Positions 35,244 through 47,220 of a DNA stretch of 64,000 bases are shown one piece after another. Position 1 is the first letter of the stretch. Each line of letters begins with the position of its first letter. Origin of the DNA: Macrocybe gigantea (taxonomy: Eukaryota > Basidiomycota > Agaricomycetes > Agaricales > Callistosporiaceae); the NCBI GenBank assembly GCA_011319805.1, contig SJRY01000249.1, positions 1-64,000 on the forward strand, read 5' to 3'. The translations under genes and the position numbers were made by a program. The notes under the pieces are model-generated. The model was given only the letters and a program-made list of their open reading frames with translations, was not told the origin of the DNA and ran no database searches.

Positions 35244-37168
35244 TTACGGGTTCGGCGGTGGCTTTTCGTTCTCTGCAGTCGTGGCGGAAGTCGTGACGGA
35301 CGACTGAGGATTGGCATGCTCAGGTTCCTTCGAGGCCACGGTGGCACCGACGTCAGTGTTGACAGAGTGGCCTATTTCCTGCTCGAGTCCGACATAATCG
35401 TACGCAAACTCTCCCATCTCCGCATCATCGATACCCAGTATCTCAGATTCTTCATCAACGCGCAGTCGCAACCCGGGTATAAAGTGCATAATCCAAAGAA
35501 TGATGGTCTATGAAAGGCGTTGATGATCATGAGTAAGACGACGAATCAGTCGGAGATGAAGCCAAACTCTCACAGTCAGAACAAATGAATACCCAAGACC
35601 CGCAAAGGAGTCAGCGATTTGGAAACCCAGTTGGATGTAGTGATGATCAATCCAACCTCCTGGTATAGAGGTCGTGCCATCAAAACCAGCCACGCTCTTC
35701 TGGGCAAACAATGCAGTCAGGATGTTGCCAACAATTCCTCCAATGGCATGGGATGCAAAAATCTGAAGCAAGGTATGACTTTTCCTGTCAGTGATGAAGG
35801 AGTGAAAGCAAACCCACATCCAAGGCATCATCGTAATGAGCCAGGAACTTGAGTTGCGTTGCAAAGTTGCAAATCGTGCCCGCCAAGAATCCGAAAAGCA
35901 AAGAGGCGGCTAGACAGGTGGTGAATACAGATGGTGAATACAATGACCTAGCGCTTTTGAGCTGTTCACTCACGGGCACCAACGAAACCAGAGGCTGGCG
36001 TGATCGCGACCAGGCCTACGATTGCGCCTGAGCAGAAGCCTACGGCGCTCCATTTTCTTTCCAATCGATAATCCTATTTATGAATGTCAGTCCCAGATGG
36101 TGAAAGGAACGGGCGGTCGAGCACACCCAAAACATCCAAGTCAAGCCACCGACACTGGCGGCCAAGTTAGTGACAATGCAAGCTTGCGCAGCTCGCAGGT
36201 TTGCAGATAGCGCAGAACCACCGTTGAAGCCAAACCAGCCGAACCAGAGAAGCACCGTGCCCAGGACGACATAAGTCGTGTTGTGTGGTTTGTAGGCCAA
36301 TCGTTCCGTCCCATACCCGCGACGTTTACCGAGATAGATGGAAATGGCGAGCGCGGCAGTACCAGAAGATATGTGAACGGGCGTGCCTCCCGCAAAATCG
36401 AGACCACCCATGATAAAAGACCAACCATGGCTGTTCCATGTCCAGCACGCGATCGGGTCATACACGATTGTCGACCATGCAAAGACAAACGCAAGTAAAG
36501 GACCCAGGCGCCCACGCTCCGCGATTGCACCGATCGCAATAGCAGGCCTTGAAGCGAATTGTAGTGAGATCATCAATCTACACGCACTCAGGGCTGGTGA
36601 ACTTACGTGATAGCAGCGAACATGCACTGGTAAATGCAAAACACAATGGCTGGAATGCGGGTGCTCCCTATCGAAGGCTGGGCTAGAACTCCTTTGAGAC
36701 CAAAATGTCCTAAGCGGCAGAAATTAGTCGCCAGTGATTGCGGGGGGAAAGGGGGAAACTCACGAAGGTCTCCTATGTAACGAGTTCCGGTCTCACTGAA
36801 CGCTAGAGAGTACCCCCAAAAGAACCACTGGCTCAGATCAGTCAGAGTGAGAATAGGAGGGCGAGAATTTGCACTCACCTGGAAGGAAACGACGGCTACC
36901 GAAATCAAGCTGGTCCAAATCATCGAAAGGGCATTTTTCCTCCGTAAGAGTCCTGAGTAAAAGAAACCAAGGCCAGGTATCATGATCCAGACCAGGGCTG
37001 TCGACGTCAACACCCATGCAATATCGCCCAAATTATAGACTACTGTCGTCCCAGTGGCAGGGTCCAGAAAGTCGATGTCGTTGGCTGTTTTTCACGTCAG
37101 CCATAAAGATTACGACGCGTTGAGATAATTTTTTATCACGCACACGAGTCGTATGTTATATTCACCAT
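35244..37168 (-). CDS. Ammonium transporter (AMT/MEP family)
   Basis: A plasma-membrane ammonium channel or permease of 11 helices. The start at 37168 (MVNITYDSS) joins through an intron to NDIDFLDPATGTTVVYNLGD. Signatures follow: IMIPGLGFFYSGLLRRKNAL, FAAITPAIAIGAIAERGR (around an intron), TWNSHGWSFIMGGLDFAGGT, PVHISSGTAALA, LWFGWFGFNGGSAL, GAIVGLVAITPASGFV, and IFASHAIGGIVGNILTALFA with its pore His. The cytosolic C-terminus LRLRVDEESEILGIDDAEMG carries the conserved regulatory segment with acidic residues. About nine introns have good borders and no break was found. The promoter has several GATA sites, consistent with nitrogen control. Confidence 0.94.
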
Positions 37169-38362
37169 CTTGATGCCGAGATTTGACGGGGGAAAAAGCA
37201 CGATGTGGTCGTGGTGGCTTCACCCGCAATGCGAACAAACACAAATCGATTTGGGTGCGGATAGCATTTTATATGTCGACCGCCCAAAGCCCAACCTGTA
37301 GACACGAACAGGGTCCAAACTTGGACTTAGCCCCTTGAGAGATAGGCAGAGATAACCAAGCTGACAAATATTTGTCCATGAGTCTATCGTCCAATCACAA
37401 GCCGTCCAGAGCTTATCTATACCTTGTCTGAAGATTAAAAAGGGACCTGATTCCGCTGAATATCAGCTGCCTGGGAGGACTCCCTACCGCCAAGCACGAC
37501 GACGTCAACGACTGTCTTAGAATTAGATCCTATACAGCATCGGCGAGATCATAGTTTCCGCGAACGAGCGACTTACTCCTTTTTAGTCGAATCCGCGCCA
37601 TTGGGCTTCCTATTTGAGATGACTGAATAGGATGCAGGCCCGGATATCAAACACGAGCACCCCAGTTGAAGGGGCCTCCGTGCGGCGAGGCGCTGAACTA
37701 TGTACCTTTGTGTCAGCGATCTGGCCCGCCAAGGGTAATCAAATCATACCTTCAAGGTGACGATAAGCACAATGTGCGGGTCAAATCATTCCTAGCGATG
37801 CGATTTAACCCGGTTGGAGACGATGAGCTGTGCTCTCTCTGCGATATTAAACGCAACACATTCAGACCAATATCCAACTCGTCTCCATCCAAGGCCACAC
37901 ATTACAGCATTATGCTCAGTGGTGGAAAGTTCACGCAACCATCAACCTAGGAAAGGGCAACTGATGAGTGATCGTAGTCAAAAGGGATAAAGATAGAGGC
38001 AACTAACTCCGACAAGCCTGGATGTCAAGATAAAACGGTGCCTTTCTCCATATTTGCCGCTCGAGATATGAGGTTCAGTGGGAAAACCGAGCCGCATTGC
38101 CCATATGTTCAGCCGCCTGTGGTCTCCTCCAACGTGAGGAACATTTCGCTTAAATGATCATTGCTTATTGAAGTCGAACCCCCGCATGGGCTTCCACCAT
38201 GTAAATCAGAGGGATCCGACGATTAAAAAGCGAGTTAGCCTTTTGGCAGAGCGGAGGAGCGGCAAGATTTGCATTGTCTTGCCATGTTTGCCTGTAAATT
38301 GAAAATCAAGCGGCAACAAACAGCCAGGCGAAAACAGCAGGAATTTGAAACCGTCGCGCGAG
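37169..38362. other. Divergent intergenic region
   Basis: About 1.2 kb between the divergent ammonium transporter and the mitochondrial-protein gene. Apart from the GATA cluster no element was recognised. The plus-strand frame at 37,666-37,950 has no motif support. Confidence 0.5.
37340..37418. promoter_or_regulatory. Cluster of GATA-factor motifs upstream of the ammonium transporter
   Basis: Four HGATAR-type motifs lie within 80 bp, 170-250 bp upstream of the start at 37168: AGATAG (37340-37345), AGATAA (37350-37355), CTATCG (37384-37389, the reverse form) and TTATCT (37413-37418, the reverse form). Fungal ammonium permeases are classically switched on by AreA/Gat1-type GATA factors under nitrogen limitation. 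Binding here is inference. Confidence 0.5.
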
Positions 38363-39446
38363 ATGGCGAACATGGCAAGCCTGTTGAGCAAACAGGCTTT
38401 CGGTTGCCTCAACCAGGCTTTGCTTGTGCGGTCTCAATGTTGCCGCAGATCTATCCATTCTACGCCTGCTGGTGAGTAAAGACTTTACCTTGAGTCTTTT
38501 GAACCGGCAACCAACGACAAGACAGCAATGAGGAAGAGCCAAGTGGACGTTGAGGACTTGTTTGACGATGAGGGACCAGTCGAGGACCTAATAAAAGACG
38601 AACCCGCGACTCAATCTGCTGCAGTGGCTGAAAAACCTCCCCTGGACGCGTCCATCCGGCAGAAGAAAAAGCTCTCTCCCGAAAGGCGACTGGAGCTCTT
38701 CAACGAAATACATGATTTCGTGCTCCCCAGGCTGGGCAAAAAGCCCAAGATGAAAACCCCGTTGGTGAAGAGCACTGTCTGGTTTAGCTTGCTCGCGTTG
38801 GCCACGTCGGAGGAACAGTTGCGGACGGTGGCGAACATGTTTCCGGGTTGGAAGGATACAAGGAAAGGGTTTGGTCCTGGATTTTCGGAACTATTCATTC
38901 GTGAGTTCAACCACAGGCTTGTCATTGCCGGTTTTCCGGGCCCTAATATGTGACGATGCAGGTCGCTGTCAAGAGCTCAGGTGCCCACTCCTGGCTCTCG
39001 AGGTCTTTGGTGATTACGCCAAATACAATCTCAAACTCACCCTTCCTGGCGCCCATAATCTCCTTCACTCGTTGCATATGGAACATCCGGTGGACACCGT
39101 CATGACGGCAAGTGCCCTTTACAGCGTCTACGGTCTCCCGCCTGCGTCGCAGGATCTTGTCTCGTGTTCTCTCATCTTGTCCGCGTGTTTCAAGCACGCC
39201 TCAAAGGACTCGATCGCCATCGCCAACGCGCTCGTTCCTCATTTGCGAACCATGCTTGAGAACACGGAGCCCATGAAGATCGAAGCCAACCCTGTGTGGC
39301 TGAACCGCAACAGGTCCAGCTTGTGGCTCAGATGGACCCTGAAGAAAATCGACAAAGCGTTGTATGCCCAGAACGGCTCCAGAGCGAACTGGTTAGCCAT
39401 CTGGAGAGCGCAGAGCGGTCATATTCCCGAACCTTCTCAAATGTAG
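38363..39446 (+). CDS. Predicted mitochondrial protein, possibly helical-repeat
   Basis: Exon 1 from ATG 38363 encodes a mitochondrial presequence (MANMASLLSKQAFGCLNQAL, then RRSIHSTPA). Introns at 38472-38525 and about 38896-38961 join it to MRKSQVDVEDLFDDEGP and on to GFGPGFSELFIRRCQELRCP. The mature part is helical, with ALEVFGDYAKYNLKLTLPGA resembling a pentatricopeptide-type repeat, and ends QSGHIPEPSQM. Such proteins often serve mitochondrial RNA handling or the small ribosomal subunit, but the family could not be fixed. No break was found. Confidence 0.75.
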
Positions 39447-40116
39447 AATGTAGATATCGATCTTAATATTCGTTCTGAAATTTCAATGACTGATGCAGGA
39501 CAATGTAAGTTTGAAACACGACCATCCTCTCGTTCAGAATGACAATATAACGATTCACAGCCTTTGATACAACCCTCGACAGAAACACATTGCGTGGTGC
39601 AAAGTCAGTCTCATGCATCGACAAAACATGCTAAACGCAACTACCCGATAAAGGTGCAATCTGAGAGGAAGTCTACAAAGTCGCGCTCGGCCTGGAGGAC
39701 AGTGAAGAGTCCCCCGAGAAAAATCGAGACTGATATAAAGTTGCCTCGAAAACGCAGAAGTGTGGTACATCGTGAGAGAATTCAGCATTTTGGCAGACCC
39801 AAGAAGGTATTGAAATCGAGACTGCTCAATTCAGGCCTGTCTCGACCTCGCTCGTTCTAGCTCGATCAACTTTTCACCGGGTTGAAGGGATTCATCTATC
39901 GGATGCATCGATCTGTCTTCGGATTGCCCGTAGAGAATTTTCGTGGCGCATTGCATAGATACCAAAGCAATGGGGTTAAGAAAAAGAATGGAATTTGGTA
40001 ACAGACTTTCGGCATTGAGGCAAAACCGCTTGTGCTACAACAGGATATAAGGTACATGAACGTGACCAGGAGTAATCATGGAAAAAAACGCAAAGAATAA
40101 ACTCATATGAAAAGCG
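39447..40116. other. Intergenic, one weak basic ORF
   Basis: The plus-strand frame 39,564-39,860 would give a very basic peptide (KSPPRKIETDIKLPRKRRS) but its start is not an ATG with support and no family was recognised. It may be chance or the 3' UTR of the upstream gene. Confidence 0.35.
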
Positions 40117-40711
40117 TCAGGCCTTGTATCCGCCAATGAAGCTCTCCTCCTCGAGTTGGATTTCACGGCTTTCTTGAGTGAGAGCGCACGGGCTGCACCA
40201 GAAGATGGTGCAACAGTCGCCACAGCCTCCGCCTCGGATGTTGTAGCGAGAACGAGCGTTTCCACGAGTCCCAATCTGCAAACGCGGCGCCATGAGTTTG
40301 ATGAAACCAAGGAACGGTGGTAAGTGTTACCTGGAGGATCCAGCCCATCCCGAAGCAACCAGTGATGAGACCGTGGATCCAGCAGTCGCCTGTGCAGCAA
40401 CCTCCTCCATGTTCGGGGTCAGGAGTGCCTCTTTGTTGGAGGTGCTCGAGACGCTGCTTGTTTTGGGCATACACTACACATGGGCAGCACCACGCCAGCA
40501 CACCTATACGGACAAACTGATTCAATGACGTGTAAATGGACCGAGTCGAGAGAGAGGACATACAGGTTCCAGCGTCACCACAGCAGTCACAAACGCCGTT
40601 GCTCCATTCACGTCCTTCGGGACCGACTGGAAGATTTTTGGCATTCCTGTTGCCTCCACCTCCCGGTGCGACGACCATTCCCGCCGTCGGCATAGGTTGT
40701 TGGTAAGCCAT
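40117..40711 (-). CDS. PLAC8-family cysteine-rich protein
   Basis: About 150 aa in three exons. The start at 40711 reads MAYQQPMPTAGMVVAPGGGG. The conserved PLAC8 core follows: WSNGVCDCCGDAGTC, then IGVLAWCCPCVVYAQNKQRL, CCTGDCWIHGLITGCFGMGW and, after a second intron, NIRGGGCGDCCTIFWCSPCA with LTQESREIQLEEESFIGGYK. Family members are small membrane-associated proteins linked to metal (cadmium) resistance or cell-size control. The function here is not known. Confidence 0.88.
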
Positions 40712-42637
40712 TGTTTTCAACACAGAATAATGAGAAGGCGGTTCAAGAGGGTAGCGGGTGGAGCGATCAGGGAAGTGTTCAGTGCAAAACACATTTCAGC
40801 GTCGCTTTTATAGGGGGCTTGTTACTTTACTTAAAGAAGACTAAGTGGATTGATGGGCGGTGCAAAATATAGGGTCACTTTTACCACCGTTGAAATTTGA
40901 TAGCGAGGCGAGAATTGTACAGGGTCACCTGCCCGTTTTGGGCGTCCACCTGCCAAAAACCCATTGAATGCTGTGCAACGTGCTGGCGGCGGTGCTGGTC
41001 GCAAAAAAAAAACGTTTTTTTGACTCAACATTCTTGTTAGGGGCGCCCTAAAGGACTGACAGCTTTCCACCATGGAAAAGTAACCTGCAGGTTGGCGTTT
41101 CCCTGTGTTTGGGAGCTCGTGGTTGATTCCTATCACCCGAGCACCAAGACGTAGCGTCAGTGAATTGCAGAAGCTTGATGAATGGGCGTTGCCATCTATT
41201 CGCGAATGCAACAGAGCGCCAGGGACGTTACGATCAACTACGTTTCATGGTTCCAAAGTACGACGTCGGCCGTCTGTCTATGCCGCATGCCAACCGTCAT
41301 CTTTGTCGACAGCGATGGACTTGGCCTGTGGAGGTCGTTACACTCTGTTGTTCTTCCTTCTCTCTTGATAGCAGAACATAATCATGAAAAAAAAAGGTCA
41401 AAGCGCACCTGATTCTTGTTCGGATTCCGTCATTATCGGCTGATCTGAGCGCCCGGCGCACCACAACCATTGACGCGGTAATTCATTCAGCTCTCCCTTG
41501 AGGACAAGATCTTTGGGAGTGATATAAATCCATCGTCCCTTAGACACGCGCCAATCATGGATTTAAACCTAATATTGACCGTGGCTGCGGTTGTGGGAAA
41601 GAACATGAAGCAAGTTGCGTGAAAACATGTAGGCAGTCGCCCCCGAAAGAACAGATTTTCTCCGTCTCTTTCAGTGAACAGTTGCATCCAGGTACGTCAA
41701 CGAAAAGATATAGTATACTATTGAGGGACGGCACGCGTGCCAAGTTCTGGATGGACAATGCACTTTTTGCGATGGGCAGCGATTCGGACAAAGAGACCAG
41801 GAGTCATTGACAACTGCTATAAAACCGAAGCGGCCTTTTCTATGTTGCGGATGGATTTGGAGCATGGTTACGCCGAACGTCACGTGTCAAGACAATGTCA
41901 TGAACGCGATCTCAGTTCCTCCGCCTTTGAAGAGACTACCTCCAAAGGTCTGGGGTCTTCCAAAATATCCATTCCTTTCACTTTAGAAACACGTCAATCA
42001 GAAATGAACGAAATGGCTTGATAACCGGCTCAGGCTTCAGATGTCGTCCTCGATGACCTACTTGGTGCCTGAAGGCCTGATGCTTTATGCCTGATTCGAC
42101 TTTCGAACCCTCAAGTTCGCGGTCGTCATCCTCCGCAAAAGTCGCATCCGACCTGGCCGTTCCTTGACTAGAGTTTGTTTACCTTCTCACTTGATCTGTA
42201 GCGCTCGGTCATCCGACATTCTGCCGCTGAACGACATTCATCAATGCTCGCTTTCGTCAAGGAACTACCGACTCCCGTGAATAATCCGCGCCCTCTTTGA
42301 AACTGCCCTCGCGTTCCACTCGTTCGCGCAGACCCCGTGCCCTTCATGACCATCTCGACTGCTTTTCTTTGCATCATGATCGGCGAAAAGACTCATGGAC
42401 TTGAGCGCAAATGGGGGTCTCAAGACCGGCAGTCAGTTTGCGTCAAGCGGTCAAGTGATACCGGAAACGCTTTAACGGCGAAGATGGTGAGAGCCGTTTG
42501 TTCTATATTCCTCATTCTTTTTTCGTAATCGCGACGTTTATCCAGGAGGTAATGTTTGCATTTAAGCACGACGTTGCGCGAACGACGGCACTTCTACCCC
42601 GATTTCCTCGTCCACTTCAGGGAATCTACAGCCCTCG
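40712..42637. other. Long intergenic region, nothing recognised
   Basis: About 1.9 kb with only short frames on both strands. A phrase near 41,720-41,800 (GTRAKFWMDNALFAMGSDSD) could be an exon remnant but has no splice partners. No repeat or RNA gene was seen. Confidence 0.45.
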
Positions 42638-44423
42638 ATGCTCCTGAACTCGTTCATTCTCCTTGGCGCATTCGTGGCATCCGCCTCGAGCGTCGACGTG
42701 GCCTGGGTATTCAACTTTTACTTCAAAATCTAGGCCTTGTACTCAAAAGTCTCATAGCCGTTTGACTTGACGACCATATCTGCTCCAGATGGATCCATAA
42801 CAGCTAAATTTGTTTCCTTCGGCGCGACGATGACCGAATTATGGGTCAAAGACAAGTTTGGGCGCCCGAGAGACATTGTTTTGGGTTACGACGACAACGT
42901 CCGTGACCGTCTTCTGAAGGAAGAAACGGAAAACTCATTAATTAATTCACAGTCGCGTCTGCTCACGGACCCGGCTCATCCTGTATTTAATCCCATTGTC
43001 GGCCGGTACGTGACATCCATGTGGCAATTGAACCGAGGTGACCTATTTCTGGACCTGCGTAGTTACGCCAATCGTATCAAAAACGGTAAAATGACCAATT
43101 CGGCTCCCGTCATGATGTATAACAGGTCATATAGGCACATTCTCTATACCAATCACAAAGTATCCGCAGCCAGATGGTCCCAATGTCTATCACATCCCGA
43201 CCAATGATCACAATGGTATGTGATTTGATAGTCTGTCAACACGAAATGAATGTCACAATTGACCATTATCAGGCGAGGTCCGTTTTTGACATTCCCAACG
43301 GCTTCTTCCATTGTTTTTGAACCCGAGGCAGGTTACTTTGCACGGCGGGATCTATGGATGGGACAGGCGGAACTGGACAATTGTAGCGAAATCGCCGACT
43401 AGCGTCACTTACAAGCATATTGATGCAGCAGACGAAGGCTTTCCGGGCAACGTTACGGCCTTTGTGAGTCCTCTCTTGTCAAACAAACTTGTTACCATCC
43501 TGAGTCGCGCAGGCCACTCACACAGTTTCCAATGGTGGTGTCCTCAAGACCACCGTCCATGCTACCGCCACCGAGAAGGTAAATCCAGCGGCATGTTGAG
43601 AGACGAGATTGTGCTAAACACGTCGCAGACGCCTATCATGTTAACTCAGCACATATATTGGTAAATACATTTTTATCAATACTTCCTTGCATGTTCTGAC
43701 GTCTGACGTCGTGCCACAGGAACCTTGACGCCTTCCAAGATGGCGTCAATGACATCCTGTCGCACCATCTTCAAGTCGACGCTTCTCGCGTCATCGACGT
43801 TGACGGAGACGCCATTCCTACCGGTCAATTCATCAACGTTACTAGCACTCCTTTCGATTTCCGAAAGGAACAGGAAATCGGCGCGCGTTGGAATGACACC
43901 GTTGACCTCTGCGGATTGGGTATGTGACGACTGTCCACCATCCCAAGTGCCACGTCTCAAACGTCAGTTGTGCGACGACAGGTTGCCAAGGATATGACAG
44001 CGCTTGGATCTATGACCGTTCAGAAGTGGCCAGGGTTGGGACCTCGCTTTGGAGTGACGTGTCGGGTATCAGGTAAACCGCAGCTGCATTCCATGTCCGA
44101 AGACCATACGTCTAATCATTCCGCATGCAGGGTTGACATTTCTACGAATCAACCTGCCGTCCAGGTCTATTCGTCCTTCTGGCTCGACACTCCTCGAAAA
44201 GTAGTTCATGGCGGACCGTCGCTCACCTATGGCAGGTGGTCAGCCATCGCTATTGAACAAGAAGGCTACATCGATGCCATCAATACCCAGAGTGGAACGT
44301 GGACCAGATCTGTACGGCGTTTCTCCAAACATATACCCTTTGTGCTAATATGCCGTCTTGTCAGACTATCCTGGAAAGGACTTTGAGTGGAGCACGACGT
44401 ACAAGTTTTCTGCGCAGAAATAA
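42638..44423 (+). CDS. Secreted aldose 1-epimerase (mutarotase)-like protein
   Basis: Interconverts alpha and beta anomers of hexoses. ATG 42638 gives a signal peptide (MLLNSFILLGAFVASASS), spliced to VDVAWPFDLTTISAPDG. The beta-sandwich landmarks follow: FVSFGATMTELWVKDKFGRP, IVLGYDDN, TDPAHPVFNPIVGRYANRI, NGTFSIPITK, VTLHGGIYGWDRRNWTI (with the His-Gly-Gly motif), LTQHIYWNLDAF, FDFRKEQEIGARWNDT, AVQVYSSFWLDTPRKV, AIAIEQEGYIDAIN and KDFEWSTTYKFSAQK. About ten introns fit, and one exon is only 23 nt (43063-43085). At the CCC run 44286-44288 the frame changes from YIDAINT to EWNVDQI, needing one restored base. Confidence 0.88.
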
Positions 44424-45017
44424 TCCCGAGCGCCGTGATTCGAGGCTCGAGGATATTGATTTTGTACCTGTATCACTCAAACGTGTCATATTTCAAACCC
44501 ACCGTTCGGCTGATTCTGTCCACGTCCCCAGCCTTCCCTCTGTTCGCGGCGCTTATCTGAGCATATTCACATTCCGACTGCCATGTGCTTCTTTTGATGT
44601 AAAACCTCGTTCTGAACAGTTTCCGGAAGAACGGGGCGACAAAAGAAAGCAGTAGGTGAGAGATTCGACCGCAAATTTGCGGATCACTTGCACGCAATTC
44701 ATTTCGTCGTTTCCTCAACAAAAACTACGTTATATCAGGTCAGGTGAGCACACAGCCCATGAACAAGTCCACAGGCCGGCTTCGCCGGCCTCCAACTGCT
44801 TGTTTGTAATATATCTTGTACCTGTCCCTGCATTAAATATGGGGTTCTGCCCGGTCGCGCTCGCCTGGAAGTCAAGAAGTACGGTCATCGAACGATCATT
44901 CCATGCATGTCGTAATGCATTACAACTTGTCTTCTGTCCCGAATAAAATGCCATACCCCATTGAAGACCTACACCCTCGCGTCTCTCTTTCCTTCAAACG
45001 CCCCACCCGAGGTCCCA
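44424..45017. other. Intergenic, nothing recognised
   Basis: About 0.6 kb between two genes on the same strand. It should hold the 3' end of the epimerase gene and the promoter of the membrane-protein gene. Confidence 0.5.
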
Positions 45018-46742
45018 ATGTCGGACCCGCTCTCCCCCCCAGCAGTGGCACAGATAGCACATCATCTGTACGCGTTTGCTGGGTTTTTCTTTTCTCAATT
45101 AATGTTTGCATGAACTAGGATGGCAGCTAAAATGTTCTCTCTGGCATCCTGTGGTGAGTGTACTAGTTGACGTCTTGGTGTTGACCTCTTTCTCAGCTGT
45201 GAGAAGTTATGCTCTTTTATGATATCATGCTCACATTCGGCGATGAGATGGAACGGATATGGCTGCGAAAGTACACCCCAATGACGGTGCTGTGGTTCCT
45301 GGTACGTATCAGTGATCATGACGCGTGATGCTCAGATTTGACGCGGTCTCCCTAATCAGAACCGCTACCTCTCACCTCTGGGATACATCGTGATTATTGT
45401 CTGTGAGTCTCCCACCAAAAATTTGGCGAACAGCGTCTAATACGAGGGCGTGCAGCGTTCCATCAGCCGTGGAACAAGGAGGTCTGCAACCGGTACATCC
45501 TGTTTCCCGAGGCTCTCAAGGTCGTGACTTCTTGTACTATCGGAGGTATGCAAACCCCACAGAGTACCAAACTTTCACCGGTCGAACTGACTTGACCAAT
45601 AGTCATATTCATCGTCCGTCTCTATGCCATTTATTCCGAAGCATGACGATAGCTATTGCGGGAGGAGTACTCCTAGCGTTGGAGCTAGCTGTCAAAATTG
45701 TGCGCGTCAAATTGAATTTTCTTTCGACCTCGGCCTAATCATCGCCATATGGAATTTAGTGGGCATTCACGGCTGGAACCAGCCTAGATCTTCCGCCAGG
45801 TCTACCCTGTCGCGCGTAACCCAAATTCCTTGTCTAACGCATTTCACAGGGCTCGTCGGTTGCATATTAGTTGGGAAGCCAAATACCGGCATGTGAGCTT
45901 CTTTTTACCTAGATCGTTCGACGTTCACGGAATTAATTCGCGTCAAGCCGGTTTGCTGCGACTTGGATCGCAGAGCTTGTTTTCGGTGCGTTTGCGACCG
46001 ATCTCAGATGATTAGGTCTGACTTCTGAGGAACGCTACTGAAGATGCAGCTATGTTTTTCACGACTCTGTTTCGCGTAATCCAACACAACCGACGGCGAA
46101 ATGGCGACGCACTGCACCTGTTGAATCTCATTCTGCGTGACGGTAAGCTGAAGTAATGGCAATGGACGTTGTCTCCGACTCACATGGAATCGGCAAGGAA
46201 TCATCTACTTTGCGGTTATATTTTTCGCAAACCTCGTCACGGTCCTCATATACATGGTGCATATCATCCCATGACGTTCCATCGCCTCAATAATTGACTG
46301 CTTCATTCTTAGCTTGCTCCCGTATGTCGAGTTTTCGCGGTTTGAAAAACTGGCTAATTTCAACGCGCACAGGAAGATATCAAGGCTGTCAATGCTAGCT
46401 TTAGCACACTGTAAGGAAGGCCATCATGAGCGTCTCTCCGAAGTTGACACCAGAGCTTCGCACAGGATCACCAGTTTGATGATATCCAGGCTCATTCTCA
46501 ACTTGCGGGGTGCGGTACGGCCGGTCACGCTCATGCGACCCGGGTCTGGCGTGGAGGTCTTCAGGTCTGGAACGACGTCGGAGTGTAAGTTCTTGTTTTT
46601 TTTTCCTGTCGCAATTTCTTTTTTAACCGAGGTCTTTTTTTTTGCTGTACCCCCATTAGACGAGATGACGGGAGACGTTCTGACCTCGAACACGGTCGCC
46701 GGGATTCGACGCGAGCTCACTGCTATCAAATCCGATCGATAA
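45018..46742 (+). CDS. Multi-helix membrane protein (DUF6533-type)
   Basis: A family expanded in Agaricomycetes, with about seven helices and a GPCR-like layout but unknown role. The start MSDPLSPPAVAQIAHHL (45018) is the most likely one. The domain reads LFYDIMLTFGDEMERIWLRK, YTPMTVLWFLNRYLSPLGYI, SFHQPWNKEVCNRYILFPEA and LKVVTSCTIGVIFIVRLYAI. Further helices are MTIAIAGGVLLALELAVKI and YFAVIFFANLVTVLIYM, and the C-terminal LMISRLILNLRGA is a family hallmark. It ends NTVAGIRRELTAIKSDR. At least eight introns are needed. Exon borders near 45,120-45,210 and 45,700-46,000 are uncertain, so small breaks cannot be excluded. Confidence 0.75.
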
Positions 46743-47220
46743 CGTCAACGACGATGGGGATAGCTAGTACGCTTAATTGCAGGTCCGTGCTGCGGTTGGC
46801 CGGTCCGGTTTTGTAGGATGCTTCCGATGCCACGCAGACTGCCACTAAAAAAAGCGGATTCTTGGGGCACTCCGTCGATGGATACACATGACTGTATCAG
46901 AATGGATATGTCGGATGACTGCCATGTTCTTGCACCAGCAAAACAGCTTCCGAGTCCTACGACCACGTTGCGGATCCGTCCAACTTCGATTCTTACTAAG
47001 ATAGACAGCTTGTGTGAGAAAGCCTGGTACGCTTTCATTAAATACGACATCATTGACGCCTCGCATAATTTTAACATAAACAAATGGGGCATGTAGCGAA
47101 CGGTTCTCATACGCACGTCTTCTGAACCTCTCCGAAGCACTGAAAATTTCCAAGTTCCAAGTCCTGGAAGGCCACCGATGGAGTTGTCACAGGCCAGACT
47201 CAGAACATACCTCAACCAAT
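46743..47220. other. Convergent intergenic region
   Basis: About 480 bp between convergent stop codons. No gene or repeat recognised. Confidence 0.5.
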
